NCBI RefSeq assembly: GCF_014655715.1
Contig: NZ_BNBM01000004.1
Location: 567,639-631,638 of the forward strand
DNA: 64,000 bases
Direction: 5' to 3'
Origin: Streptomyces lanatus
GTDB lineage: Bacteria; Actinomycetota; Actinomycetes; Streptomycetales; Streptomycetaceae
The position numbers were made by a program, and so were the translations under genes. Every line of letters begins with the position of its first letter. The first letter of the stretch is position 1. This document shows positions 1 to 7,387 of the stretch, in pieces. The notes under the pieces are model-generated. The model made no database searches. It was given only the letters and a program-made list of their open reading frames with translations, and was not told the origin of the DNA.

Positions 1-1531
1 GGTGGGTCTCGCCGTCGGGGTCACCCTTGAGGATGTAGGTGCTGGTGGCCTTGGCGGCGCGGAGGTTGGCGCGGTACACCGAGCCGACGGGGCCGTCGGC
101 GCCCTCGCTGTCGTCGTTGAGCATCTCGCCGGGCTTGAGGACGACTTGGGCGCCCGCCGGGCCGCGCAGGGTGTAGCGGGGTACGCCGACCATGTTCTGG
201 CCCAGGTCGATCACGGCGGTGTCGCCTTGGCGCAGGGTCACGGAGGCGGTGGCGGCGTCCGGGGCGGTGACGGTGCGGGCGGGGTCGATGACGATACGGC
301 CCTTGCCGTTGGGGCTGCCGCTCTGGCCGGTCACGCCCGTGTAGACGGTGACGGACTGGGGCCGGCGGTCCCATGCGGGCACCAGTCGGGCGCTCTCGCC
401 GGGGTAGGCGACCAGCTTGACCTGGGGGAACTTGGTGACGTGGTCGTGCTCGGAGACGCCCGCCCAGCCGGTGGCGTCGAAGTCGTTCGCCGTCCAGCCC
501 GGGAGTTCCTCACGGGCGTCGTAGGTCTGGCCGTCGTAGATGTCGTCGGCGCGGTAGGGGCCGGTGTCGGTGGCCTTCCAGCCGTCGCCGGGGGCGGTGA
601 CGATCGTCTGCTCGGTTCCGTCGGCGTAGCGGATCAGGAGTTTGGCCTTGAGGGCGAGGCGGTTGCCCGCGGCGGGGCGGTAGGCGCTGTTCTCGGAGAC
701 GCGGCCGTTGTACCAGCCGTTGCCGAGTACGGCGGCGAGGGTGATCTGTCGGTCCTTGCCGACCAGGTCCGTGACGTCGTAGGTGAAGTAGTTGACGGTG
801 GTGTCGTAGTTGGTCCAGCCCGGGGTGAGCAGTTCGTGTGTGGTGCCAGCGCCGTGCGGTACGGCGACGCGGTGGCCGTTGACGTAGGCGTCGTACACGC
901 CGAGGGCGCTGATGTAGAGCCGGGCGTCGCGTAATTGACGTCCCGTCAGTGCGGTCTGCCGGCGCAGTAGCGGGGCTCCGGGGGTGCCGGGCTGTTTCCC
1001 CGTCAGGGCGATCCAGCGGGCGCCGTCCCAGCCGGCGACTCCGTCGGTACCGAGCAGGCCGGTCTCGAAGTGGGCGGTGGGGGCGGCGGGGACGGCGCGG
1101 CCGGTCTCGTCCCAGGCGGTCACCGTCCAGTGGTAGCGGGTGGAGGGGTGCAGGGCGGGGCCGTCGTAGCGCACGGCGACCGAGTTCGGTGAGGTGACAC
1201 GGCCGCTGTTCCAGACGTCCGCGCGGGAGGGGGTGAGGCGGTCGGGGGTGGTGGCCACCAGGACGCGGTACGCCGACTGGCGGCGGCCGCGCACGGGGGA
1301 GGCCATGCGCCAGCCGAACCTGGGGTGTGCGGCGTCCACGCCGAGCGGGTTGGTTCTGTGCTCGACCGTCAGTCCCTCGACGGCGGTGCGGTGCGAGGTC
1401 GGTGCGGCCGCGGCGGGCCCGCCTCCGATGATCCCGCCGGCCATGGCCAGCGGTGCGGCGCCCAGTGCCGTGGTGAGCACGGTCCTGCGGCGCACACCAC
1501 CGCCCTTCGTGCTGTCGACTCCGTCATTCAT
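1..1531 (-). CDS. Alpha-L-rhamnosidase (GH78-like), 5' part only
   Basis: Secreted enzyme that removes terminal alpha-L-rhamnose from plant glycans or glycosides. The gene runs off the left edge of the window, so only about 510 N-terminal residues are visible. The start ATG at 1531 follows an AAGGGA ribosome-binding site. Residues 14-40 form a twin-arginine signal (VRRRTVLTT, then a hydrophobic stretch ending GGPAAAA). The following VEGLTVEHRTNPLGVD and PRFGWRM segments match the N-terminal Fn3-like domain of bacterial rhamnosidases, and GNGWYNGRV and GQNMVG fit the beta-sandwich domains that precede the catalytic barrel. The (alpha/alpha)6 domain with the catalytic acids lies outside the window, so activity cannot be judged. 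Family assignment is confident; exact substrate is not. Confidence 0.88.
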   Translation of the reverse strand, partial: MNDGVDSTKGGGVRRRTVLTTALGAAPLAMAGGIIGGGPAAAAPTSHRTAVEGLTVEHRTNPLGVDAAHPRFGWRMASPVRGRRQSAYRVLVATTPDRLTPSRADVWNSGRVTSPNSVAVRYDGPALHPSTRYHWTVTAWDETGRAVPAAPTAHFETGLLGTDGVAGWDGARWIALTGKQPGTPGAPLLRRQTALTGRQLRDARLYISALGVYDAYVNGHRVAVPHGAGTTHELLTPGWTNYDTTVNYFTYDVTDLVGKDRQITLAAVLGNGWYNGRVSENSAYRPAAGNRLALKAKLLIRYADGTEQTIVTAPGDGWKATDTGPYRADDIYDGQTYDAREELPGWTANDFDATGWAGVSEHDHVTKFPQVKLVAYPGESARLVPAWDRRPQSVTVYTGVTGQSGSPNGKGRIVIDPARTVTAPDAATASVTLRQGDTAVIDLGQNMVGVPRYTLRGPAGAQVVLKPGEMLNDDSEGADGPVGSVYRANLRAAKATSTYILKGDPDGETH

Positions 1532-1653
1532 GCCGTAGTCCCTTTCGGCTGCTCGGAGTTGTAACGATTCAGCTCGAACGACGGTGAAGCTAGTGGCAGG
1601 AGTGAGAGGTGTCCATGGTTCGATCAGGACAAATACCCGGCAGAATCCAACAG

Positions 1654-1691
1654 AACTCCCCAGCTACGGGAGGAGAGTTGAAACCGTTCAA
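1654..1691. repeat. Interrupted palindrome, possible mobile-element end
   Basis: AACTC (1654-1658) and CCC (1659-1661) pair with GGG (1668-1670) and GAGTT (1675-1679). They are followed directly by the inverted repeat TTGAA-ACCG-TTCAA (1678-1691). Hairpin plus a TTGAA/TTCAA tract resembles terminal structures of IS200/IS605-group elements and the 3' end of their omega RNA. Read that way, however, the hairpin points away from the tnpB orientation, so its role is uncertain. Confidence 0.4.
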
Positions 1692-1795
1692 AAGCGGAAT
1701 CAGGAATTCTTGCCCGGTCGTCTCGTCGAGTCACGGCCTGGGCGCCGACGCTCACCAGATAGATCCGTTGCTCAATGTCTCAGTGACCTTCAGCA

Positions 1796-1817
1796 TTCCA
1801 GGCGTTTCTGCCTGGAA
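1796..1817 (-). other. Stem-loop just 3' of tnpB
   Basis: Perfect 8-bp stem TTCCAGGC / GCCTGGAA with a 6-nt loop, starting about 15 bases past the tnpB stop. A second short palindrome, GTGAC-GGT-GTCAC (1823-1835), overlaps the stop codon itself. These could be a transcription terminator or part of the structured omega RNA scaffold that in this family overlaps the tnpB 3' end. Confidence 0.45.
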
Positions 1818-1831
1818 GGTCCGTGACGGTG

Positions 1832-3283
1832 TCACCAGAGCGCGAGTTGCGCTTCGGCGTCCCGACAACGGTCTCCCGCTTCCTCCCACCGCTGGTGCGA
1901 CAGACTTGCGCCACCTGCCCGCCCGCCCCGGCCGGGGCGTTGGCGGCGGGTCTTACGGTCGGCTCCACGGGGTTTCGACACGCCGGACGTGTCCTGGTCT
2001 CCGGCCACTCCGGTACCAGTGGTGCAGGCCGCCGCCAGAGCGACCAGGTTGCGCGCCGCGTTTTCGTCCCGGTCCAGGACCAGGCCGCAGGCGTCGCAGG
2101 TGAAGACTCGGACGTGCAGCGGCAGCTTGGCTTTCACCGTGCCGCACGCCGAGCAGGTCTTCGAGCTGGGGTACCAGCGGTTCGCCACAATGGTGGGGCA
2201 GGCGTTCCGTTGGCCCTTGTAGACGAGCTGGCGCCGGATCTCCCCGAATCCGGCATCGGCCACGTGGCGGGCGAGTCGTTTGTTGCGAAGCATTCCAGCG
2301 ACGTTGAGGTCTTCCACCACCACAGAGCCGTACTCGGCGCGCACGCGGGTGGTGAGCTTGTGCAGGGCATCGGTCCGCAGATTCGCCACGCGGTGATGGA
2401 TCTTGTTGCGCTCGTCGTTGGCCTTCTCCCACCGCTTCGACGGCTTCCGGCCGGTCCTGCGGTCCGGTCCCTGCCGCCGCGAGACTCGACGGGAATGGAA
2501 CCGCAGCAGTTTGAGGGCGCCATCCAGGTGCCTCGGGTTCGGCTCGTACCGTGTCTCGCCGGAACTGTCGGCCAGGACCGCCAGGTGAGTCACACCGAGA
2601 TCGATCCCGACCGCCGCATCCGGCTGGTGGACGCGAGTGATCTCCCGGACCATCTCCACCTGGAAGGACACGAACCAGCGCCCACGCTCGTGCCGCACGG
2701 TCGCGGACAGAATGCGCGCCGTGCCGCCCTGGACGCGGGCCAAAAGCTTGGCCGTGGGTTCGTGGGTGCGGATCGTACCCAGCCGAGGCAGAGTAACGTG
2801 CCGGCCATCCAATTCGATGCGGATCGTGCCGGTGGTGAACCGGCAGGCCAGGCGAGCCTTCCGCTTGAGCTTGCGGCGCGGGACACCCACCCTGGCACCT
2901 TTGCGTTTGCCCTGCTTGGACTTGGCGTAGTTGTCGAACGCGGCAGCCACGTTCGCCAGACCAGTGTTGTAGGCCTCCTTGGAGTTCTCCCGCCACCACT
3001 CGGCAAATCTGGGGTCGGTCGTCTTGATCCGGTTGAATTCCTTGCGCAGTGCCGGCAGCGACCACGGTCGCCACGAAGTGAGCTCGTCTTCACCGATGCC
3101 GTAGGTTGCTTCGGCCTTGCGCTGCCGCCAAGAGGCGGTCACCCACGATACGGCCCAGTTGTAAGCGGCGCGGGCCGCACCGCAATGCGAGTGCAGCGCC
3201 TGCTCCTGCCCGGCGTTCGGGTCGAGGGCGAACTTGTAGCCCTGCATCACGCGGCCGGGTCGCGGTCGGAACCTTCCGCTCAC
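1832..3283 (-). CDS. tnpB: IS200/IS605-group TnpB, RNA-guided nuclease
   Basis: TnpB proteins are RuvC-fold, RNA-guided DNA endonucleases, the ancestors of Cas12. This 483-residue copy looks intact. It has an N-terminal OrfB helix-turn-helix region, and all three RuvC acidic residues are present: D228 in GIDLGVTHLAV, E324 in VVVEDLNV and D406 in DRDENAARN. A zinc ribbon (CSACG and CDACG) lies between the last two. The GTG start at 3283 is chosen because GGGGGAGG sits 7 nt upstream; an internal ATG at 3247 is the alternative. The C-terminal 60 residues past the RuvC domain are basic and low-complexity. No tnpA transposase is adjacent, so this is an orphan (IS1341-like) element. The nuclease chemistry is family knowledge; activity here is inferred from retained residues. 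Confidence 0.93.
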   Translation of the reverse strand: MSGRFRPRPGRVMQGYKFALDPNAGQEQALHSHCGAARAAYNWAVSWVTASWRQRKAEATYGIGEDELTSWRPWSLPALRKEFNRIKTTDPRFAEWWRENSKEAYNTGLANVAAAFDNYAKSKQGKRKGARVGVPRRKLKRKARLACRFTTGTIRIELDGRHVTLPRLGTIRTHEPTAKLLARVQGGTARILSATVRHERGRWFVSFQVEMVREITRVHQPDAAVGIDLGVTHLAVLADSSGETRYEPNPRHLDGALKLLRFHSRRVSRRQGPDRRTGRKPSKRWEKANDERNKIHHRVANLRTDALHKLTTRVRAEYGSVVVEDLNVAGMLRNKRLARHVADAGFGEIRRQLVYKGQRNACPTIVANRWYPSSKTCSACGTVKAKLPLHVRVFTCDACGLVLDRDENAARNLVALAAACTTGTGVAGDQDTSGVSKPRGADRKTRRQRPGRGGRAGGASLSHQRWEEAGDRCRDAEAQLALW

Positions 3284-3602
3284 TCGGCAGCCTCCCCCGT
3301 TTCCAAGATCCCCTTACCGCACCCAACGAGCACGGCACTGAAAGGTCACCGGTTCGATAAGGGAACACCTATTTCCATTCGAGGAGACAAAGCAGCTGAC
3401 GGGTTGCTCAGCGTTCGTCTGCCCCATGCGTCGCAAGGTACAGCTCACCACTGACAACGGCGTCGGTCACCGGGGCCGGCCCCCGTCGAGGGTGTCGCTG
3501 AGTACACCCGGCAAGACGGGTTCTGCGCCCCATGTGGTCCGGCCTCCGTCTCCGTAGCTTCTTCGGCAGGGCACAGGGAGTGCCGGACGGAGAGTGATGA
3601 CG
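3284..3602. other. Intergenic stretch upstream of tnpB and of the ABC pair
   Basis: No gene seen. It should hold the tnpB promoter and left element end (minus strand) and the promoter of the rightward ABC operon, but I find no clear -35/-10 pair or long inverted repeat. The ribosome-binding site of the next gene (ACGGAGAG) lies at its right end. Confidence 0.5.
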
Positions 3603-4388
3603 ATGTTTCGCACAGGCTCGCGACGCGGGCACGACCAGGGACCCGCCCCGGAGGCGCTCCGGCTGGTCAAGGTCACCAGGACCTACGGCTCGGACGACAG
3701 TGCCGTGACCGCGCTGGACGGGGTCACGCTGGGGCTGGGGCGGGGCACCTTCACGGCGGTGATGGGGCCGTCGGGTTCCGGCAAGAGCACGCTGCTGCAC
3801 TGCGCGGCCGGGCTCGACCGGCCCGACAGCGGGATCGTGCGGATCGACGGCACCGAGCTGACCGGGGGCGGCGAGGCGGAGTTGACGAAGTTCCGGCGCG
3901 GGCGGATCGGGTTCGTGTTCCAGCAGTACAACCTGCTGGAGACGCTGACCGTCGCGCAGAACACGGTGCTGCCGCTCAAGCTCGCCGGGCAGCGCGTCGA
4001 CCGCCGTCGGGCGAAGGAGGTCCTGACCTCCGTCGGTCTCGGCGACCGGCTAGGGCACCGCCCCGACCAGCTGTCCGGCGGTCAGCGGCAGCGCGTGGCC
4101 ATCGCCCGCGCGCTGGTGACGGAGCCCCGGGTGATCTTCGCGGACGAGCCGACGGGCGCCCTGGACACGCGCAGCGCACGTGATGTGCTGCGGCTGCTCC
4201 AGCAGGCGGTGCGGGTGCACGGCCGGACCGTCGTCATGGTGACCCACGACCCGGTCGCCGCCTCCTACGCGGACTCGGTGCTGTTCCTGGCGGACGGCAG
4301 GCTGGCCGGCCGTATGGACGCGCCGACCCCGGACGCGGTGGCCGAACGCCTTGCGCATCTCGGCGACGACGTGGCCATGGGGGTGTGA
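3603..4388 (+). CDS. ABC transporter ATP-binding protein (MacB/LolD type)
   Basis: Cytoplasmic ATPase that powers the FtsX-type permease encoded immediately downstream. All nucleotide-binding motifs are visible in order: Walker [10 protein letters not shown] (about residues 55-63), Q-loop in FVFQQYNLL, signature [15 protein letters not shown], Walker [13 protein letters not shown] and the H-loop in VMVTHD. The length (about 261 residues) is normal for the LolD/MacB/BceA class, which expels lipoproteins, peptides or antibiotics rather than importing nutrients. In-frame starts exist at 3594 (GTG), 3597 and 3603. 3603 is preferred because GGAG at 3589-3592 is then well spaced. The stop is 3 bp from the permease start, so the two are cotranscribed. 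The substrate cannot be told from the sequence. Confidence 0.92.
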   Translation: MFRTGSRRGHDQGPAPEALRLVKVTRTYGSDDSAVTALDGVTLGLGRGTFTAVMGPSGSGKSTLLHCAAGLDRPDSGIVRIDGTELTGGGEAELTKFRRGRIGFVFQQYNLLETLTVAQNTVLPLKLAGQRVDRRRAKEVLTSVGLGDRLGHRPDQLSGGQRQRVAIARALVTEPRVIFADEPTGALDTRSARDVLRLLQQAVRVHGRTVVMVTHDPVAASYADSVLFLADGRLAGRMDAPTPDAVAERLAHLGDDVAMGV

Positions 4389-4391
4389 GCG

Positions 4392-5702
4392 ATGTTCATG
4401 CTGGCCATGCGCTCGATCCGGCACCGCCCCGGGCGGTTCCTCGCGACGCTGCTGTCCGCGTTCCTGGGCGCGGCGATCATCATGACGTTCAACTCGATGC
4501 ACGACACGGCCGGGCAACAAGGCGTCGACTCGACCAGTTCGGAGACCCTGTCCACCGCGGCGGGCGTCGTCGGCGGCTACGGCACCCTGCTGGTCTTCTT
4601 CGCCGTCGCCTCGACCCTGACCGTCAACGTCCGTCAGCGCGCGGCCGAGTTGGAGCTGCTGCGCTGCTCGGGGGCGACTCCGGCGCAGCTGAAGCGGATG
4701 GTGGTGGGCGAGGCGGTGGTCGTTGCCCTGGTGGGTGCGGCGATGGCGATCGGCCCGGCGATGCTGGGCGGCCGGGCACTGCTGGAGATGTTCCAGGACA
4801 GTGGCCAGGTCGCCGAGTCCGTGCCGTACTCCTTCGGCACGATCGCGTACGTGACGGGCATCGACATCACCCTGCTCGCCTCGGCCGGCGCCGCCTTCCT
4901 CGCCGTACGGCGGGCGACGCGGGGGCAGGAACGGCGCGGTGGGGCACGGAGGTTCCTCGCGTACGGCGCGCTGCTCGTCGGCACGGTCTCGGTGGCCTCG
5001 ACCTTCGCGTTCTCGGCGTCGGACGCCGCCCTGATGGCACCGGCCGCCTACGGGGCGATCCTGCTGTCGGTGGGCTTCGCGATGCTCGCGCCGCGGCTGC
5101 TGGAGGGCGTGCTGAACCGGCTGCCGCTGAACGGGGCGAGCGGCTGGCTGGCCGTGCGGAATCTGCGGGAGCGGGCCGGTCAGCTGGCCGGGATCCTGAT
5201 GTCGCTGATCCTGTTCACGGCCGTCGCCACGGCCACGCTCACCATGCAGGCCGTGGAGAGCGACACCGTCGAGGCGCTGGGCATCACCAAGTCGGTCGAC
5301 GACAAGAACCTGGAGACACTCAACTTCACGGTCGTCGGCATCATCGTCGTCTTCGTCTGTGTGATGCTGGTCAACTCCCTGTACGCGGCGACCAGTTACC
5401 GCGTCCGGGAGTTCGGGCAGCAGCGGCTCGCGGGGGCGACGCCGGGGCAGGTGCTCGGGACGGTGGGTGTCGAGGGGCTGGTCCTGACGGTCACCGGTGT
5501 CCTCTTCGGCGCGCTGGCCGCGCTGGCCGGGATCATCCCGTTCACCGTGGTCCGCTCGGATGGGGTGCTGCCGGGCGAGGTCTACGGCATCGGTGCGGCG
5601 GTCGTCGCGGTCGCGGCGGCGGTGACGCTGGGGACGAGCCTGCTCACGGCGCGGCGGGTGCTGCGGGTGCCGGCGGTGGGGGCGGTCGCGGTGGCGTCCT
5701 GA
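4392..5702 (+). CDS. FtsX-type ABC transporter permease
   Basis: Membrane partner of the preceding ATPase (436 residues). The N-terminus MFMLAMRSIRHRPGRFLATLLSAFLG is a short amphipathic lead followed by TM1. An extracytoplasmic segment follows, then the first FtsX helices (about residues 55-195). A second FtsX unit (about 255-430) begins LAVRNLRERAGQLAGILMSLILF and carries the typical YRVREFGQQRLAGATPGQVLG coupling segment. This duplicated FtsX layout is usual in actinobacterial drug or peptide exporters. The last 22 bp and the stop lie in a 37-39-bp tandem repeat that also encodes the tail of the convergent TetR gene, so the two genes overlap by about 120 bp at their 3' ends. Confidence 0.9.
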   Translation: MFMLAMRSIRHRPGRFLATLLSAFLGAAIIMTFNSMHDTAGQQGVDSTSSETLSTAAGVVGGYGTLLVFFAVASTLTVNVRQRAAELELLRCSGATPAQLKRMVVGEAVVVALVGAAMAIGPAMLGGRALLEMFQDSGQVAESVPYSFGTIAYVTGIDITLLASAGAAFLAVRRATRGQERRGGARRFLAYGALLVGTVSVASTFAFSASDAALMAPAAYGAILLSVGFAMLAPRLLEGVLNRLPLNGASGWLAVRNLRERAGQLAGILMSLILFTAVATATLTMQAVESDTVEALGITKSVDDKNLETLNFTVVGIIVVFVCVMLVNSLYAATSYRVREFGQQRLAGATPGQVLGTVGVEGLVLTVTGVLFGALAALAGIIPFTVVRSDGVLPGEVYGIGAAVVAVAAAVTLGTSLLTARRVLRVPAVGAVAVAS

Positions 5703-6391
5703 GGGGGTGGTCGGACGGGCGGTCTGGGTGGCGTCCTGAGGGGGGCCGTCGGACGGGGCGGTCGCGGTGGCGCCCAAAGGGGGACGGTCGGACGGGGCGG
5801 TCGCTTCGGCGGCCGTCCCGTCATTTCATGCCCGCCGCCTCCAGCGGCGCCGTCGCCCGTCGTCACGGTCAGGCCGTCCAGGATCTCGACCCTGGCGCCC
5901 GCCCGCGCACTCGCCCCGTCGAAGACCAGCATCAACTGGCGGGCGAGCAGCTCCGGATCCGTCGCCCCGCCCTCCTCGGCGTGGGCGCGGAAGTAGTCCT
6001 TGATCCGCTGTTTCGCCCCGCTCGCGACCAGGCTCGCCGGGTGCTCGGGGTCCTTGAGCCCGACGAGTGCGGCGATGTAGGGGCAGCCCTGGTAGGCGGG
6101 CTCGGTGGACGACTTCTCCAGCCGTTCGAAGACGCGCAGGATGCTCTCGCGCGGCGTGGCGCCGTCCTGGCCGGCCGGCGCCAGCTGGGCCTCATACGTG
6201 GGCAGTCGTCGGGCCAGGCTCGCCGCGAGGGCCTCGTCCTTGCTGGTGAAGAGCTGGTACATGGACCGCTTCGAGACCCCGGTGGTCCGGCACAGGGCCT
6301 CGACACCGATGGAGACGCCCTCGCGGTAGAAGAGCTCGGCCGCCGCGTCGAGGAGACGGTCCTTGGTGGACGCCTTGTCTGTTGTGGCCAT
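5582..6391 (-). CDS. TetR-family regulator with repeat-derived C-terminal tail
   Basis: DNA-binding repressor. Residues about 10-60 are a typical TetR_N domain (RLLDAAAELFYREGVSIGVEALCRTTGVSKRSMYQLF), and the ligand-binding core ends near residue 190. The remaining roughly 80 residues are proline-rich, contain two copies of a 13-residue unit (RPPRPT-x-PL-x-x-PP), and read antisense through the 3' end of the ABC permease. Most family members are about 190 residues, so the tail looks like stop-codon loss into tandem-repeat DNA rather than a functional domain. The gene diverges from moxR across 138 bp that contain a palindrome (6424-6439) identical at 14 of 16 positions to one in front of the reductase at 9039. 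Autoregulation is therefore likely. Confidence 0.85.
   Translation of the reverse strand: MATTDKASTKDRLLDAAAELFYREGVSIGVEALCRTTGVSKRSMYQLFTSKDEALAASLARRLPTYEAQLAPAGQDGATPRESILRVFERLEKSSTEPAYQGCPYIAALVGLKDPEHPASLVASGAKQRIKDYFRAHAEEGGATDPELLARQLMLVFDGASARAGARVEILDGLTVTTGDGAAGGGGHEMTGRPPKRPPRPTVPLWAPPRPPRPTAPLRTPPRPPVRPPPQDATATAPTAGTRSTRRAVSRLVPSVTAAATATTAAPMP
5681..5806. repeat. Tandem repeat, 37-39-bp units
   Basis: Three and a half units beginning GGCGGT at 5681, 5718, 5757 and 5796. Each carries the pattern GGCGGTCGCGGTGGCG, a G-run, then GTCGGACG. The 39-bp spacing equals 13 codons and yields the periodic proline-rich tail of the leftward TetR gene. The array covers the stop codon of the rightward ABC permease. 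Confidence 0.85.
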
Positions 6392-6423
6392 AAGGGCGAG
6401 GTCACCTCGCGGACACCACGGAG

Positions 6424-6439
6424 GAAACCGATCGGTCTA
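6424..6439. promoter_or_regulatory. Putative TetR operator (GAAACCGATCGGTCTA)
   Basis: Near-palindrome in the divergent tetR-moxR intergenic region. It matches the perfect 16-bp palindrome at 8920-8935 at 14 of 16 positions and has the size and symmetry of a TetR-dimer site. Confidence 0.65.
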
Positions 6440-6529
6440 CCGCCTTCCGGCACCCGGAGCCCGCATGGCATCATCACTGTCATCCACTGAACAAGCGCTT
6501 AGACATGGACACCGAGCTGGAGGGCCCCG

Positions 6530-7387
6530 TTGTTCACATCCGTCGACGACGTCTCCGCGCGTCTGGCCGAGACCGGCTATCTCGCCTCGCCCGCCGTGGC
6601 CACGACCGTCTTCCTCGCCGACCGCCTCGGCAAGCCGCTCCTCGTGGAGGGTCCGGCGGGAGTCGGCAAGACGGAACTCGCCAAGGCCGTCGCGCAGGTG
6701 GCGGAGGCGCGGCTGGTACGGCTCCAGTGCTATGAGGGGGTCGACGAGTCCCGGGCGCTGTACGAGTGGAACCACGCCAAGCAGTTGCTGCGGATCAGCG
6801 CGGGCCGCGACGAGACCTGGGACGAGACCCGCACGGACATCTTCAGCGAGGAGTTCCTGCTCACCCGGCCGCTGCTGACGGCCATCCGGGGCGACGACCC
6901 CAAGGTGCTGCTGATCGACGAGACCGACAAGGCCGACGTCGAGGTGGAGGGCCTGCTCCTGGAGGTGCTCAGCGACTTCCAGGTCACGGTCCCCGAGCTG
7001 GGCACGATCACCGCGACGCGCCGCCCCTTCGTCGTCCTCACTTCGAACGCGAGCCGGGAGCTGTCCGAGGCGCTGCGCCGCCGCTGTCTCTTCCTGCACA
7101 TCGGCTTCCCGGACGAGGAGCTGGAGCGCCGGATCGTACGGCTGAAGGTGCCGGGGCTCGACGAGACGCTGGCCCACTCGGTCGTGCGGGTCGTGGGCGC
7201 CCTGCGGGCGATGGACCTGCGCAAGGTGCCGTCGGTCGCCGAGACGATCGACTGGGCGCGCACCCTGCTCGCGCTCGGTGCCGACACCCTGGACGCCACG
7301 GTCGTACAGGCCACCCTCGGTGTGCTCCTCAAGCACCAGGACGACGTCCTCAAGGCCGGTGCGAAGCTCGACCTGGACGCCCTGTGA
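6530..7387 (+). CDS. MoxR-family AAA+ ATPase
   Basis: Cytoplasmic AAA+ chaperone-like ATPase of the MoxR class (285 residues), which typically works with a VWA-domain partner to insert metals into, or mature, another protein. Walker A is GPAGVGKTE (about residues 41-49), Walker B is VLLIDETDKAD, and sensor and arginine-finger regions follow (VLTSNASRELSEALRRRCLF). The predicted start is TTG at 6530 behind GGAGGG. Its stop overlaps the GTG start of the VWA gene (GTGA), so the pair is translationally coupled. In carbon-monoxide dehydrogenase loci such a pair is called coxD/coxE, but no molybdenum hydroxylase is visible here. The client protein is therefore unknown. Confidence 0.9.
   Translation: MFTSVDDVSARLAETGYLASPAVATTVFLADRLGKPLLVEGPAGVGKTELAKAVAQVAEARLVRLQCYEGVDESRALYEWNHAKQLLRISAGRDETWDETRTDIFSEEFLLTRPLLTAIRGDDPKVLLIDETDKADVEVEGLLLEVLSDFQVTVPELGTITATRRPFVVLTSNASRELSEALRRRCLFLHIGFPDEELERRIVRLKVPGLDETLAHSVVRVVGALRAMDLRKVPSVAETIDWARTLLALGADTLDATVVQATLGVLLKHQDDVLKAGAKLDLDAL

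Larger units (their letters stand above)
1532..1831. other. Intergenic stretch between rhamnosidase and tnpB
   Basis: No convincing gene. It contains the rhamnosidase ribosome-binding site, a G/C hairpin at 1796-1817 just past the tnpB stop, and a second interrupted palindrome around 1654-1691 (AACTCCCC / GGGAGGAGAGTT followed by TTGAA-ACCG-TTCAA). Base composition drops noticeably around 1600-1720 compared with the flanking genes, as expected for the end of a mobile element. Confidence 0.6.

Noticed and set aside
2..934. Long rightward open frame rich in Gly, Val and Ala
   Set aside because: It is the antisense shadow of the rhamnosidase gene; no ribosome-binding site or domain, while the minus strand shows a full signal peptide and rhamnosidase blocks.
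5681..5806. Tandem repeat considered as a CRISPR-like array
   Set aside because: Units are contiguous and degenerate with no distinct spacers, and lie inside coding sequence.
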